Part shown: one piece after another, positions 1 through 8,952 of the stretch
Layout of the letters: each line of letters begins with the position of its first letter
Numbering within the stretch: position 1 is the stretch's first letter
NCBI GenBank assembly: GCA_002084765.1
Contig: NBMB01000003.1
Location: 1 to 64,000, forward strand
Reading direction: 5' to 3'
DNA length: 64,000 nucleotides
Source of the DNA: Candidatus Cloacimonetes bacterium 4572_55
GTDB taxonomy: Bacteria > 4572-55
The notes under the pieces: model-generated
What the model saw: only the letters and a program-made list of their open reading frames with translations
What the model was told of the DNA's origin: nothing
The model's database searches: none
Position numbers and translations under genes: made by a program

Positions 1-19
1 TTTTGTAAGGAGCTAAAAC

Positions 20-1000
20 ATGATCGGATTGCATAGAGGTAAGGATTATATCTCTACCCAAGATTGGACGAAAAATGAATTGGAATCTGCGCTGCAGACA
101 GCCAATCGGCTGAAACATAAGTTCAGAAACGACATTCCTCATCTTTTTCTTCCGCACAAAACTATTTTTCTTATATTCTTCGATAAATCAACCCGGACGA
201 GAAATTCTTTCGAAGCCGGCATTACCCAATTGGGAGGTCACGCCCATTATATCGATTCCGTCACGTCGCAGATCTCGCACGGCGAAAGCCCGAAGGATAC
301 CGGGATCATTCTCTCGTCGTACGGACACGGGATAGCGATCCGTCACGATCTTATTCCCGGCCAGGGTGCCACGTACATGCGTGAGATCGCGAAATGGGCG
401 GACAAGCCAGTGATCAATATGCAATGCGATGTGGATCATCCCTGCCAGACATTGGGCGATCTGATGACGATTCGGGAGCGATTCGGCACAAATTTGCGGG
501 GATTAAAGATGGCGGTCACATGGGCATACGCGCCCTCTTACGCCAAGCCTATGTCGGTTCCGCAGGGGCTGATCTCACTGATGCCACGTTTTGGCGTAGA
601 CGTGGTTCTGGCGCACCCGCCAGAATATGAATTAATGGGAGAGTCCATGCGAGTCGCAAAGGAAAACGCCAAAAAAAGCCGCGTTAAGTTTGAGGTCACC
701 CACAATATGGACGAGGCTTTTGAAAATGCGGATATTGTGTACCCGAAAAGTTGGGGCGTGGAATCGCTTTTTAATCAACCCGAGGAATCTCTGAGGATCG
801 CTGAGAAATACAAGAGCTGGATTTGCGATCAACGTCGCATGGAATTGGCAAACCCGGACGCCGTCTATATGCACTGCCTGCCTGCTGACCGTGGAAATGA
901 AGTGACAGATGAGGTAATCGACGGACAGCAATCGATCATCTATCAACAAGCAGAAAATCGACTGCATACCGCTAAGTCGATTATGGCTTTGACGATGTAA
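20..1000 (+). CDS. Knotted carbamoyltransferase, YgeW / N-acetylornithine carbamoyltransferase-like
   Basis: Member of the aspartate/ornithine carbamoyltransferase superfamily, cytosolic, transferring a carbamoyl group from carbamoyl phosphate to an amino acceptor. Seen directly: the carbamoyl-phosphate loop STRTR near residues 57-61, HPCQTLGD near 139-146, and the C-terminal HCLP motif followed by a typical AENRLH helix. The stretch MTWAYSPSYGKP-like (here VTWAYAPSYAKP) and the DIVYPKSWG segment look most like Escherichia coli YgeW, while the C-terminus also resembles Xanthomonas N-acetylornithine carbamoyltransferase, so the acceptor is not settled. The 326-aa length is normal. The start is supported by AAGGAG 8 bases upstream. 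No other arginine genes are in view, so pathway context is missing on the left. Confidence 0.85.
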   Translation: MIGLHRGKDYISTQDWTKNELESALQTANRLKHKFRNDIPHLFLPHKTIFLIFFDKSTRTRNSFEAGITQLGGHAHYIDSVTSQISHGESPKDTGIILSSYGHGIAIRHDLIPGQGATYMREIAKWADKPVINMQCDVDHPCQTLGDLMTIRERFGTNLRGLKMAVTWAYAPSYAKPMSVPQGLISLMPRFGVDVVLAHPPEYELMGESMRVAKENAKKSRVKFEVTHNMDEAFENADIVYPKSWGVESLFNQPEESLRIAEKYKSWICDQRRMELANPDAVYMHCLPADRGNEVTDEVIDGQQSIIYQQAENRLHTAKSIMALTM

Positions 1001-1111
1001 TTAAAAAAATAGAGGGTCATTCAAAAAAAACTTGCACGAAATGTTTTTTTCTATTACCCTACTTTTCTGAATTAGGCTCGGATCACCACCGCATCATCTC
1101 TGGGAGCGCAT

Positions 1112-1900
1112 GTGAGAGTAGGAAACGCTTTAACCAATTACTTCGAAAAAAATTATCAAAAAACGGATGGTACTCCGACTTTTTGGTACCCGAAAGAGAA
1201 CAAAAATAGGGCGTTCGAAATCGAACCCACGGTTCAATTCGGGTACCAACGGATTCGAACTTATTTGCAACGTTCTACTTTTCCGAGTGTGGAGTTCGTA
1301 TTTGTCCCGGAACGCGATTGGTCCAAGACGCCCGCGCATGACATATTTCCTTATGGCATGGGCTATCTTTCCAATGAACGCTCGGTTTGCACCATTTATA
1401 TCTCCCAAATTCCTCCGGTTTATTATATGGTGCAGGACGACGATCTGAATTTATCGGTCGTCAGCTGGCACGAACTGGCTCACCTATATCTCCAACCACC
1501 CCATTTTTCTTTCCCGAAGATCGCACCGCATTGGTTGAAGGAAGGTCTCCTGCAGTTGATTGTATGGCAACTGCTTGAAGAGAGTGGATTTGACCGCGGT
1601 CCCCTGGATCCGGTTGAAGTGTGGTTGAAGGAGCAGACCCACTTTACGATTTTGGAATATGAACCTAGCGTGCCGATAAAGCCTGCAAAATTTGCCAAAT
1701 ATCAATGGTTGCTCCTGTTCATGATGCGGGACTTAAGCATCCAACATAAAGAACGCAACAACCTTCAACTCTTAGAAGATATTATACCCGCGCTTGAAAA
1801 AGTGCCCCAACGAATGGATTATCAAAAAACAATGGATTTTTTAAGCTCTCTCATCAAAATGAATGTGGGAGATTGGCTCAGCACCCGATGGTATTTTTAG
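1112..1900 (+). CDS. HExxH zinc metallopeptidase-like protein, function unknown
   Basis: Predicted 262-aa soluble protein. It carries a gluzincin-type metal site: HELAH with His120, Glu121 and His124, and a candidate third ligand Glu144 in HWLKEG, 20 residues further on. This is the spacing seen in peptidase MA-like families. There is no signal peptide or membrane helix, so a cytosolic location is inferred. The start is GTG, preceded at 5 bases by GGGAG; the ATG overlapping it runs straight into a stop. The gene stands alone, 111 bases after the carbamoyltransferase, and ends before a strong hairpin at 1933-1966. The substrate is unknown. The metal-binding call rests on the motif only. Confidence 0.6.
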   Translation: MRVGNALTNYFEKNYQKTDGTPTFWYPKENKNRAFEIEPTVQFGYQRIRTYLQRSTFPSVEFVFVPERDWSKTPAHDIFPYGMGYLSNERSVCTIYISQIPPVYYMVQDDDLNLSVVSWHELAHLYLQPPHFSFPKIAPHWLKEGLLQLIVWQLLEESGFDRGPLDPVEVWLKEQTHFTILEYEPSVPIKPAKFAKYQWLLLFMMRDLSIQHKERNNLQLLEDIIPALEKVPQRMDYQKTMDFLSSLIKMNVGDWLSTRWYF

Positions 1901-1932
1901 CTCGACCCAACCCGGACATCCCACCTAAATTG

Positions 1933-1966
1933 AAGCCGACTTCCATTTCAATCGGGAAGTCGGCTT
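1933..1966 (+). terminator. Perfect 12-bp hairpin, probable terminator
   Basis: AAGCCGACTTCC pairs exactly with GGAAGTCGGCTT across a 10-base loop, followed by TTAATAATT. It lies 32 bases after the metallopeptidase-like stop and before the permease/lpt operon. The T tract is weak, so termination efficiency is uncertain. Confidence 0.6.
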
Positions 1967-2004
1967 TAATAATTCAATTGAATTAGTCTTCGAATAAAAA
2001 TTGG

Positions 2005-2868
2005 ATGGAAAAAATGAAAAAAACGATTATCTATATCGGCTTGATTATTGGAGCGATTATTGTTTTATTCCCATTTTTCTGGATGATTTCGATCGCTCTC
2101 AAACCCGCGGAAGAAGTTTTCGATATTTCCCTTATTCCGAATAATCCCACGCTGAAAAATCTGAAAGACGTGCTGTTGAAATACAATTTTATCCGTTATT
2201 TTGGCAACAGTATCTTAGTGGCGACCTTATCTGCGACAGTCAGTACTTTTTTTGCCAGCATGGCCGCATACGCGTTTGCTAAGAAGGAGTTTTGGGGGCG
2301 CAAGCCGATTTTCACTCTCCTTCTCAGCTCCATGATGGTTCCGGGTCTGATGTTTATGGTGCCTCAATTCGCGCTGGTTTTTCAGATCGGGGAAATACAA
2401 TTTCTGGGAATCGGCTCATTTCTTAAAATGTTTCAGTTGATGGGGATCGACACATACGGGGCAATGATCGTGCCGCACATGGCAAATGTGTTCGGTCTAT
2501 TTATGATGTATCAATTTTTGAGAAGCGTCCCCGATTCCCTGATCGAGTCAGCGAATATCGACGGCGCGTCAGAGTGGGGCGTCTTTTGGCGGATCGTAGT
2601 CCCTCTTTCCCTTCCGGTGATCGCCACTCTATTTTTGCTCTCGTTCCAATTTCACTGGGCGAATTTTTTATGGCAACTGATTGTGGTTGGTAGCGAGGAA
2701 CTCTATACCGTTCCGGTAGGTCTGGCAATGTTTAAAAACGCGCACGAGGAGTTGTGGAATCTGAAGATGGCGGCTTCCTGCATCTCAATTGTCCCGATAG
2801 CGGCTCTCTTTTTCTTTGCGCAACGATTTTTTATCGAGGGAGTGACCCAGGGGGCGATCAAAGAATGA
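2005..2868 (+). CDS. Carbohydrate ABC transporter permease, MalG/UgpE type
   Basis: Inner-membrane subunit of a binding-protein-dependent sugar importer (CUT1 family, MalG side). About six membrane helices are evident, beginning at residues 8-28. The EAA loop that docks on the ATPase is present near residues 181-205 (ESANIDGASEWGVFWRIVVP). Length (287 aa) is normal. Oddly, no MalF-type partner, binding protein or sugar ATPase is next to it; the gene overlaps lptC by 4 bases (ATGA), so it is translationally coupled to the Lpt genes. Start at 2005 or at the in-frame ATG at 2014; neither has a strong Shine-Dalgarno site. The family call is secure; the transported sugar is unknown. Confidence 0.88.
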   Translation: MEKMKKTIIYIGLIIGAIIVLFPFFWMISIALKPAEEVFDISLIPNNPTLKNLKDVLLKYNFIRYFGNSILVATLSATVSTFFASMAAYAFAKKEFWGRKPIFTLLLSSMMVPGLMFMVPQFALVFQIGEIQFLGIGSFLKMFQLMGIDTYGAMIVPHMANVFGLFMMYQFLRSVPDSLIESANIDGASEWGVFWRIVVPLSLPVIATLFLLSFQFHWANFLWQLIVVGSEELYTVPVGLAMFKNAHEELWNLKMAASCISIVPIAALFFFAQRFFIEGVTQGAIKE

Positions 2869-3434
2869 CGCGTCTATTATCAGCGATCATATTGGTGTTC
2901 TGTTTTATCGCTTGCAACAGGTGCGATTGGACAACTCCGCAACCAGATAGGGAGCCAAACGCTGACTTGCTATGGGATGCTGACCCGTTGCCGGATCAAG
3001 AGATCGAAAAATTTACCGTGATTGAGACAAAATTGGGAAAAAGGAAGTACAAGGCGGTTGCCGAGCATGCCAAAATTTTTAAAGATCGAGGCGAGACCGT
3101 CGCGTCGCAATTAGAGGTGGTTTTCTATGACCAGGAGGGAATTCCCTTCTCGACCTTAACCTCTGACAGCGGGCTCATCTCCGAGAAGACAAAAAATATG
3201 CGAGCTGCAGGCAATGTGGTTGTGGTGAACCGAGATTCAGCCCGATTGGAATCCGAAGAGTTGAAGTGGGATCATGGCAAAGAAAAAATCATCTCCGATA
3301 AATTTGTAAAAATCACCCGGGGTCGGGATACGCTGACCGGCATCGGGCTGGAAACCGATCCCCAATTAAAAGAAATTGAGATTAAAAAAGATGTCAACGC
3401 ATATCTCATTGATGTGGATGAAACGCAATTTTAG
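2865..3434 (+). CDS. lptC: LPS export periplasmic protein LptC-like (lipoprotein-like N-terminus)
   Basis: 189-aa protein that would link the inner-membrane LPS transporter to the LptA bridge in the periplasm. The N-terminus has a hydrophobic segment ending FIAC with Cys17, which could be a lipobox. The rest is the LptC/OstA-type beta-jellyroll pattern (residues 45-180: conserved AEHAKIF, VVFYDQEG, LTSDSGLI, ESEELKWD). The ATG at 2865 is chosen because it overlaps the permease stop as ATGA; an upstream in-frame start would lie deep in the permease. It overlaps the next gene by 17 bases. Identification rests on the fold-type pattern plus the neighbouring OstA and LptB genes. Confidence 0.82.
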   Translation: MTRLLSAIILVFCFIACNRCDWTTPQPDREPNADLLWDADPLPDQEIEKFTVIETKLGKRKYKAVAEHAKIFKDRGETVASQLEVVFYDQEGIPFSTLTSDSGLISEKTKNMRAAGNVVVVNRDSARLESEELKWDHGKEKIISDKFVKITRGRDTLTGIGLETDPQLKEIEIKKDVNAYLIDVDETQF

Positions 3435-4557
3435 CGCGCTCGCCCCGCTTATACTTCTTCTGACAACCACAGCGATATCTGCCGATAAGAATAACCCCTA
3501 CCGTCTGACCGCTCCCAACGGAGGCGTTATGGTCGAATCTCATCAAGGCAGTTACGCGCTCCATGTCCGCCAGCCGGTCAAGATTGTCCACGGCGACATG
3601 ACCATGACAGGAGACGATGGGTGGCTGTATCAACAGGAAGAAAAGGCAGTGTTGAAGGGAAATGTCGTGATTCAGGACAGGGATAAGACCCTCTATGCGG
3701 ATCAGGTGATTTATCTGAAAAGAGATCGGCGGACCATGCTGGAGGGCAATGTCCTGATCCATGACTTCGAGCGGGAGATGCGGGGGAATCAAGCGGTCTA
3801 TTGGCGGGATCAAAAACGGATTGAAGCGACGGGAAACGTCTCTCTGTACGATTATAAGCAGAAATTGACTTTGCATGCCCAACGGGGCGTTTATAACGGT
3901 GAAACAGGCTTGGCAGAGTTCGACGAATATCCGGAGTTTATCCTCCATGACGCCCGCCAGAGCGACGATGGAGGACAACAGCCTATCACGGTGCAAGCCG
4001 ATCTGATGCAATATTTTTCCGATTCGGAGAAGGTGATCGCTCTTGGCGACGTCTCAATCCATCATCAGGATGCGCTGGCGTACTGCGGACAAGCCATATT
4101 TTCTCGGAAAAGCGACGAAATTTATATGATTCACGAACCTGTGATCGGATATCAAGATTCGACAACGCAGAGCCAAGCACAAGGAGACACGATTTTTGCT
4201 ATCATGGAGAAGGATAAGCTGAGGCAAATCGCGATTCTCGGAAACGCGGTTGTGGCGCATTATTCTCTATCCGATACATCGGATTCTGTGAATGGCTTAT
4301 CTGATAAACGACCCAATTTGGCTACCGGCGATGTGATTCGGATGTACATTAGACAGAACCGAGTGCAGCGGATGATCATATCCGGAAATGCCCGGAGCGT
4401 CTACTTTCCTGTTGATAAATCCACCCAGTCGCAAGAACGAAACGATGTGAGCGGTGCTCGGATCGGGTTTGAGATGAATCGAGGAAAGATCAAAGAGGTG
4501 TCGGTAGCCGGCGCGTGCAAGGGTCGATATTTTTTTCCAGAAAAGGAGACAAAATGA
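3418..4557 (+). CDS. lptA: OstA/LptA-like periplasmic LPS transport protein
   Basis: 379-aa secreted protein with a signal peptide (residues 1-22, ending AISA). Repeated OstA-type beta strands can be read: [22 protein letters not shown]-like repeats ([47 protein letters not shown]), each about 30-50 residues apart. It is much longer than enteric LptA (about 185 aa), so it contains roughly two or more OstA domains, as is common in FCB bacteria. The role inferred is the periplasmic bridge carrying lipopolysaccharide to the outer membrane. The start at 3418 gives a clean signal peptide and sits inside the end of lptC. It overlaps lptB by 4 bases. Confidence 0.82.
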   Translation: MKRNFSALAPLILLLTTTAISADKNNPYRLTAPNGGVMVESHQGSYALHVRQPVKIVHGDMTMTGDDGWLYQQEEKAVLKGNVVIQDRDKTLYADQVIYLKRDRRTMLEGNVLIHDFEREMRGNQAVYWRDQKRIEATGNVSLYDYKQKLTLHAQRGVYNGETGLAEFDEYPEFILHDARQSDDGGQQPITVQADLMQYFSDSEKVIALGDVSIHHQDALAYCGQAIFSRKSDEIYMIHEPVIGYQDSTTQSQAQGDTIFAIMEKDKLRQIAILGNAVVAHYSLSDTSDSVNGLSDKRPNLATGDVIRMYIRQNRVQRMIISGNARSVYFPVDKSTQSQERNDVSGARIGFEMNRGKIKEVSVAGACKGRYFFPEKETK

Positions 4558-5285
4558 GCGGTCGGATACTTCGGACTGAGGGACTGGTCAAAATTTATAG
4601 TAAGAGACGCGTGGTGAACGACGTCAATATCTTCGTTGAGGAGGGAGAGATTGTCGGATTGCTGGGTCCCAACGGCGCGGGAAAGACCACGACTTTCTAT
4701 ATGACCGTGGGGCTGATCAAGCCCAATCACGGTCATATCTATTTGGACCATAAAAAAATCACACATTTACCGATGTATAAGCGGGCGCGGATGGGCGTTG
4801 GATACCTTGCTCAGGAGGAAACGGTCTTTCGCAAAATGACGGTTGAGCAGAATATTTTCGCCATATTGGAGACATTATCGATTTCCAAGAAAGAACGAAA
4901 AGAGAGGTTGGAATCGTTATTAGCAGAGCTGGGGCTGACCCATCTGGCAAAAAGCAAAGCCTATCAACTTTCCGGCGGAGAGCGACGTCGGTTAGAAATC
5001 ACCCGTGCCCTGGTGATTCAACCCTCTTTTCTGCTATTGGACGAGCCGTTTGCCGGAGTTGATCCGATCGCAGTGCAGGATATTCAGCAGATTATCGATC
5101 GACTGAAGAAGAAGGGAATCGGCGTATTGATCACGGATCATAACGTGCGAGAGACTTTGTCCGTGACAGACCGCGCCTATATCATTATTGAGGGAAAAAT
5201 TTTCATATCTGGGACTTCGAGGGAATTGGAACAAAACCCCAAAGCGAGAGAAAAATATCTCGGAGAGCGGTTCAAATTGGATTGA
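4554..5285 (+). CDS. lptB: LPS export ABC transporter ATP-binding protein LptB
   Basis: 243-aa ATPase energising lipopolysaccharide extraction from the inner membrane. Walker A GPNGAGKT (residues about 37-44), LptB-typical Q-loop region [21 protein letters not shown], signature [15 protein letters not shown], Walker [16 protein letters not shown] and switch [10 protein letters not shown] are all present. The GVDP and DHNVRETL strings are hallmarks of LptB among ABC ATPases. AAAGGAGA precedes the ATG at 4554, which forms an ATGA overlap with lptA. In many Gram-negatives rpoN follows lptB; here the operon ends instead. Very secure. Confidence 0.97.
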   Translation: MSGRILRTEGLVKIYSKRRVVNDVNIFVEEGEIVGLLGPNGAGKTTTFYMTVGLIKPNHGHIYLDHKKITHLPMYKRARMGVGYLAQEETVFRKMTVEQNIFAILETLSISKKERKERLESLLAELGLTHLAKSKAYQLSGGERRRLEITRALVIQPSFLLLDEPFAGVDPIAVQDIQQIIDRLKKKGIGVLITDHNVRETLSVTDRAYIIIEGKIFISGTSRELEQNPKAREKYLGERFKLD

Positions 5286-5334
5286 ATCCCGTTGTACGCG
5301 AGTTCTCTCACCTATTCAATCCGAAACTGTTATA

Positions 5335-5356
5335 GCGCGCAAAATCCCGCGCTTTT
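5335..5356 (+). terminator. Weak GC-rich hairpin after lptB
   Basis: GCGCG and CGCGC (5-bp stem, 8-base loop) followed by TTTTCC. It is the only terminator-like structure in the 232 bases between lptB and the convergent cheD. The short stem makes this tentative. Confidence 0.3.
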
Positions 5357-5517
5357 CCTCTGAAAAACGGCGTAAGCGGAACAATAGGGCGATATTGAAA
5401 AACGACTCCATAGAAGCAAGCTGAATCAAGGCGCGCAAAAAAATCCATACGGGCATATTTTTTTCAGGCTCTTAAAAATCAAAAAAAATGTCTATGTTGC
5501 ATTTTTAACATGCATTT

Positions 5518-5997
5518 TTACAATTTTACAGTGCCTTTTCGGAAAGAGGTCACTTCAACCGTACCACTGTCCAGATACATGCTTACATTTCGACCAAAGT
5601 CCTCGCCGACATCCCGAGCCAGGATCGAAATTCGCAATTCCTTTAGGATTTTTTCCGCGGCTTTCACATTTTTATCTCCGATATTCAATGAATCGCCTAA
5701 TGTCGAAAACATTTTGGCACCGCCGACAATTTTTGCTTCTATCAATGATTTTCTTCCACCGCGTCGATTGACAATCTCCTCCACCATCATCTTAATGCCG
5801 GTATCGGCAAATTTACCCGGACTGAACTTCTTTTCTCGAGAGATCGAAGAGTTGGGTAATATGAAATGGCATAGTCCGCCAATCTTTTTGTGCCTTTCAT
5901 ACAGACAAACGGCCACGCATGAGCCTAACGCCCGTGTAATCAATATTTGCGGATCGCAATCAATTCGTAGCTCTGATATCTTCACAATTTTTTTCAT
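5518..5997 (-). CDS. cheD: Chemoreceptor glutamine deamidase CheD
   Basis: 159-aa cytosolic enzyme that deamidates glutamines on methyl-accepting chemoreceptors and can act with CheC. The catalytic triad of the family is visible at the same numbering as the Thermotoga protein: Thr21, Cys27 in ALGSCV, and His44 in GGLCH. GGAKMF near residues 93-98 is also typical. It lies 4 bases after cheR on the minus strand, last gene of a PATAN-cheR-cheD operon. No cheA, cheW, cheB or receptor gene is in the window, so the receptors it modifies are encoded elsewhere. Confidence 0.95.
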   Translation of the reverse strand: MKKIVKISELRIDCDPQILITRALGSCVAVCLYERHKKIGGLCHFILPNSSISREKKFSPGKFADTGIKMMVEEIVNRRGGRKSLIEAKIVGGAKMFSTLGDSLNIGDKNVKAAEKILKELRISILARDVGEDFGRNVSMYLDSGTVEVTSFRKGTVKL

Positions 5998-6001
5998 ATC
6001 T

Positions 6002-6835
6002 TTATTTTTTTCTAAAAATACGTTCTCGACTATTTACCCGTTCAAATACATCTGAAAATTGCGCGTTCAAGGTTTCGGTCTTACCAAGAATTAAATATCC
6101 CCTTCGGGCTAAGGATTGAATAAATTTCTCAATCAATTGAACCTGAGCCTCTTTAGAGAAATAGATAATTACATTTCGGCAGCAGATCAGATCGTTAAAA
6201 CGGGGATACGAATCACGAAATAGGTCTTGCTGTCGAAATCGAACGAGCCGATTCAGGCTGCTCACAACTTTATAATTATCACCGATCTTTTCAAAATATT
6301 TCGTTTTAAAAAGATCCGGAGTTTCATCCAGCGCACTCTCTGGATAGATACCAGCGCGCGCAATCCTCAAACTATCTACGTCAATATCCGTTCCAACAAT
6401 GCTAATATTTACGTCGCTTTTCCATTTTTTTTTCTGCTCCAGTGCAATCATTGCTAACGAATAGGTTTCCTCGCCGCTAGCGCACCCCGCGCTCCAAATT
6501 CTTAAGGAGCACCCCGGTTTTTTTTCTTCGATCATTTTTGATAAGGTCTTCTTGAATAAAAAATCGAAAACCGGCAAATTCCGAAAAAATCGGGTGACAT
6601 TAATGGTGAGGCTTTTTAGCAACTTTTCATATTCATCCGGATACTGATCTAAATATTTGATATAAGCCCAATAGTTGTCCTCCATATTATGACGACGCAT
6701 CCGGGCGTTAAAGCGGCGCTTCAAGCATTTTTCTTTATATTGCGCTCCGAAAAAACCAATATCTTTTTGGACTTTTTCGATAAGCAATTGAAATCCTTTT
6801 CCTCCCAAACGCCCATCTGTATCTATATTAGCCAT
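6002..6835 (-). CDS. cheR: Protein-glutamate O-methyltransferase CheR
   Basis: 277-aa SAM-dependent enzyme that methylates receptor glutamates. The N-terminal all-helical domain is followed by the Rossmann domain with SAGCASGEETYSLAM (SAM site, residues about 118-132) and LICCRNVIIYF (residues about 218-228), both diagnostic of CheR. Its start codon overlaps the stop of the upstream PATAN/TPR gene by 8 bases (ATGGCTAA), and cheD follows after 4 bases, so the three are co-transcribed. The fusion-free, receptor-less arrangement suggests either distant chemotaxis genes or a chemosensory-like pathway for another output. Confidence 0.95.
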   Translation of the reverse strand: MANIDTDGRLGGKGFQLLIEKVQKDIGFFGAQYKEKCLKRRFNARMRRHNMEDNYWAYIKYLDQYPDEYEKLLKSLTINVTRFFRNLPVFDFLFKKTLSKMIEEKKPGCSLRIWSAGCASGEETYSLAMIALEQKKKWKSDVNISIVGTDIDVDSLRIARAGIYPESALDETPDLFKTKYFEKIGDNYKVVSSLNRLVRFRQQDLFRDSYPRFNDLICCRNVIIYFSKEAQVQLIEKFIQSLARRGYLILGKTETLNAQFSDVFERVNSRERIFRKK

Positions 6836-8468
6836 CTAAAGATACCAACTTTAATTTTTTGACCGTCTCAATATTTCGTCGCAAAAGTTCATTGGTTCCA
6901 TCCAGTTCAAGAGACTGTTCCCATGCCAGAAGTGCTTTTTCTCTTTCCTGATATTTCATGTGAATATTTCCTATTTTAAAATAGGCTTCACTCGAAGAAG
7001 GATTGATCTCCACAAGCTGAATATATTCATTTAAGGCATCCTGATGCCAGCTATGTCGATAAAATAAATCCGCCAGATTTCGACGGGATTCTATCAATTT
7101 CGATGATGATTTCAGAGCGTTTCTATAGGAATCAATCGCCTCTTTATTTTTACCTATCACCTCAAAAGCAACGCCTTCGTTGTTCCAAATTGCCTCATTT
7201 TTTTGATCGTCTTTTAATAAATCGTATAATTCAAGAGCGGCTTGATATTCACCCGATTGGATCAAAACCAAACCCAAATAGAAATTGGGCAGCGGAAATT
7301 CTGGATCGCGGTTGCTTGCGTTATCTAAAATGATCAGTGCCCGCTCCAAATTTCCGTTCTTCGCCGTAATTCGACCTAAATTGATCTGCATCTTCAGGTG
7401 ATGCGGATTCTTTTTCAACCCTTTTTCTAATACGATAATCGCCTTTTCCAATTGACCCACTTTCTCATAGCAAAGAGCCAAATCGTTATACGCGCTTGCC
7501 CGCGGATCCTTATAAAATGAGATCAATTTTTCAAAATGCTTGATAGATTGATCCAAATCATTTTGTTTAAAAGCAATTAAACCTTGATAAAAAGTGGCTT
7601 TTTCGTCATCCAGATTAAGTTGGAGTATTTTGTCATATTCTTTGCGAGCCTCTTCGTATAACTCAGCTTTTAAAAAAGCCAGTCCCAGGTTGTGGAGTTC
7701 ATCGATCCGATGATCATGCGCCAACAAAAGCGAACTTGCCGGTTTCGGCTCATAGACCTCGACAATCCCGGAAGAGATCAAACCGTAGATCACTCTTGCC
7801 ACATCGAATTCATTAATCGAGGTCAAGTCCGCCAATTCCTGAATGCTTCGGGTATTGTTCACAAAAGAAAGAATCCGCCATTCTTCTTCCGAACAGCCCA
7901 GCTCGTCCAGAGAAGCAATATTTATCCCGTCTTTACCGACAATCCTAACCATCATCTTAAGAGAACGTATCTTGACCCGCATCACTTCCCATTCGTCGAT
8001 CCGTCTCGCCGCCTCCATGATCAACTTACTGGTTCGAATCTTTAAAGTCGGCACATCCTCTTTCAAGACTCGGTTCGGCTCGAAAACAAAAAAACCGTCT
8101 CTCCACGTCAATAAGGTGTAAATCGCTTCCTCGATCTGAATCTGCAAATATTCGATAAGCTCTTTTTCCGTAATCAATCCCCTCTCTACAAGGATTTTGC
8201 CCAACATTTTCTGGTTGTGCTTTTTTTGCTGTTCTTGAATCGCAAGTTCCAAGTCTTTTTTACTGACGCGGTCGCGCTTGACCAGTATATTGCCTAACCG
8301 ATCCTCTCTGTTTACAATATTGGCATAGATTACGTCGCCATCTTTCAGATAAATATTGCCGAAATTTTGTCGGTTGGTGATACTCAACACCCCGTTTTTC
8401 CGACCAATGCTCAAAAGCTGAATAATGTCCGGCAAACTGGCTTCGTTCAGCGAACCTTTAATCGCCAT
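6828..8468 (-). CDS. PATAN (DUF4388) domain and tetratricopeptide repeat protein
   Basis: 546-aa cytosolic protein. Residues about 1-160 form a PATAN/DUF4388 module (KGSLNEASLPDIIQLLS opening, NGVLSI, GNIYLKDGDVIYA, ending in EEAIYTLLTWRDGFFVFEP), here with an inserted segment resembling the MshEN-like LGxILVxxGxI repeats. A short winged-helix-like stretch (about 200-265) follows, then about seven TPRs (275-540). PATAN proteins are known as signalling adaptors in bacteria and cyanobacteria. Start chosen at 8468 because GGGGGC precedes that ATG and a promoter lies at 8519-8547; the longer frame to 8540 would begin upstream of the predicted transcript start. First gene of the cheR-cheD operon. 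Confidence 0.85.
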   Translation of the reverse strand: MAIKGSLNEASLPDIIQLLSIGRKNGVLSITNRQNFGNIYLKDGDVIYANIVNREDRLGNILVKRDRVSKKDLELAIQEQQKKHNQKMLGKILVERGLITEKELIEYLQIQIEEAIYTLLTWRDGFFVFEPNRVLKEDVPTLKIRTSKLIMEAARRIDEWEVMRVKIRSLKMMVRIVGKDGINIASLDELGCSEEEWRILSFVNNTRSIQELADLTSINEFDVARVIYGLISSGIVEVYEPKPASSLLLAHDHRIDELHNLGLAFLKAELYEEARKEYDKILQLNLDDEKATFYQGLIAFKQNDLDQSIKHFEKLISFYKDPRASAYNDLALCYEKVGQLEKAIIVLEKGLKKNPHHLKMQINLGRITAKNGNLERALIILDNASNRDPEFPLPNFYLGLVLIQSGEYQAALELYDLLKDDQKNEAIWNNEGVAFEVIGKNKEAIDSYRNALKSSSKLIESRRNLADLFYRHSWHQDALNEYIQLVEINPSSSEAYFKIGNIHMKYQEREKALLAWEQSLELDGTNELLRRNIETVKKLKLVSLDG

Positions 8469-8518
8469 GAAAATGCCCCCGCGCCTCTTGACGTCTAAAA
8501 ATAAAACAGTATAGGGAA

Positions 8519-8547
8519 AAGATATACGAATTTTATGCAAATGTCAA
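8519..8547 (-). promoter_or_regulatory. Sigma-70-type promoter of the PATAN-cheR-cheD operon
   Basis: On the minus strand TTGACA (8542-8547), a 17-base spacer and TATCTT (8519-8524). The predicted transcript starts near 8512, giving a leader of about 44 bases to the ATG at 8468. Confidence 0.7.
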
Positions 8548-8952
8548 AGAAAAACTGCTTTGTTTTAACGACTTCGTATGGAAATTGCTATAACTTGAGT
8601 AATTTATTACAGTGATATAGAGGGCTACATAAGAGGATTTATCCTAAATAATTTAAATTAAAAATATGAGCAAAAAAAAAAAAAAAAAAATTCAAATTTT
8701 TTTTTTGAGAATTCATTGAAAATTGGATGTAATCCTATAGCTTTCAAACCATTGCGCCTTTTGTATCTCCGTAGCCATGGATGATGCAAGGTAGCTATAT
8801 GACGAAAAAAAAGGAATTTCGTTTGAAATCCACCTATTATAGGAGTTGATTTTTTATTTTATATTTATAGAAATTTATTCGAGACGCCCAAAACTGAGTT
8901 CGGTTTTATCATCTTCAGAAAAGCGTTTTTTTATAAACATCAAGATTTTTTT
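8548..8952. other. AT-rich intergenic region with A19 and T10 tracts
   Basis: No gene is seen. A run of 19 A (8672-8690) and a run of 10 T (8697-8706) separated by TTCAAA could fold into an A-T hairpin. The remainder is AT-rich with no recognised RNA or repeat. It separates two minus-strand units, so it would hold the end of the dCMP deaminase transcript. Confidence 0.5.

Noticed and set aside
8672-8706. A19/T10 tract as an intrinsic terminator
   Set aside because: No GC stem; an A-T hairpin alone is not convincing, so it is recorded only as low-complexity sequence.
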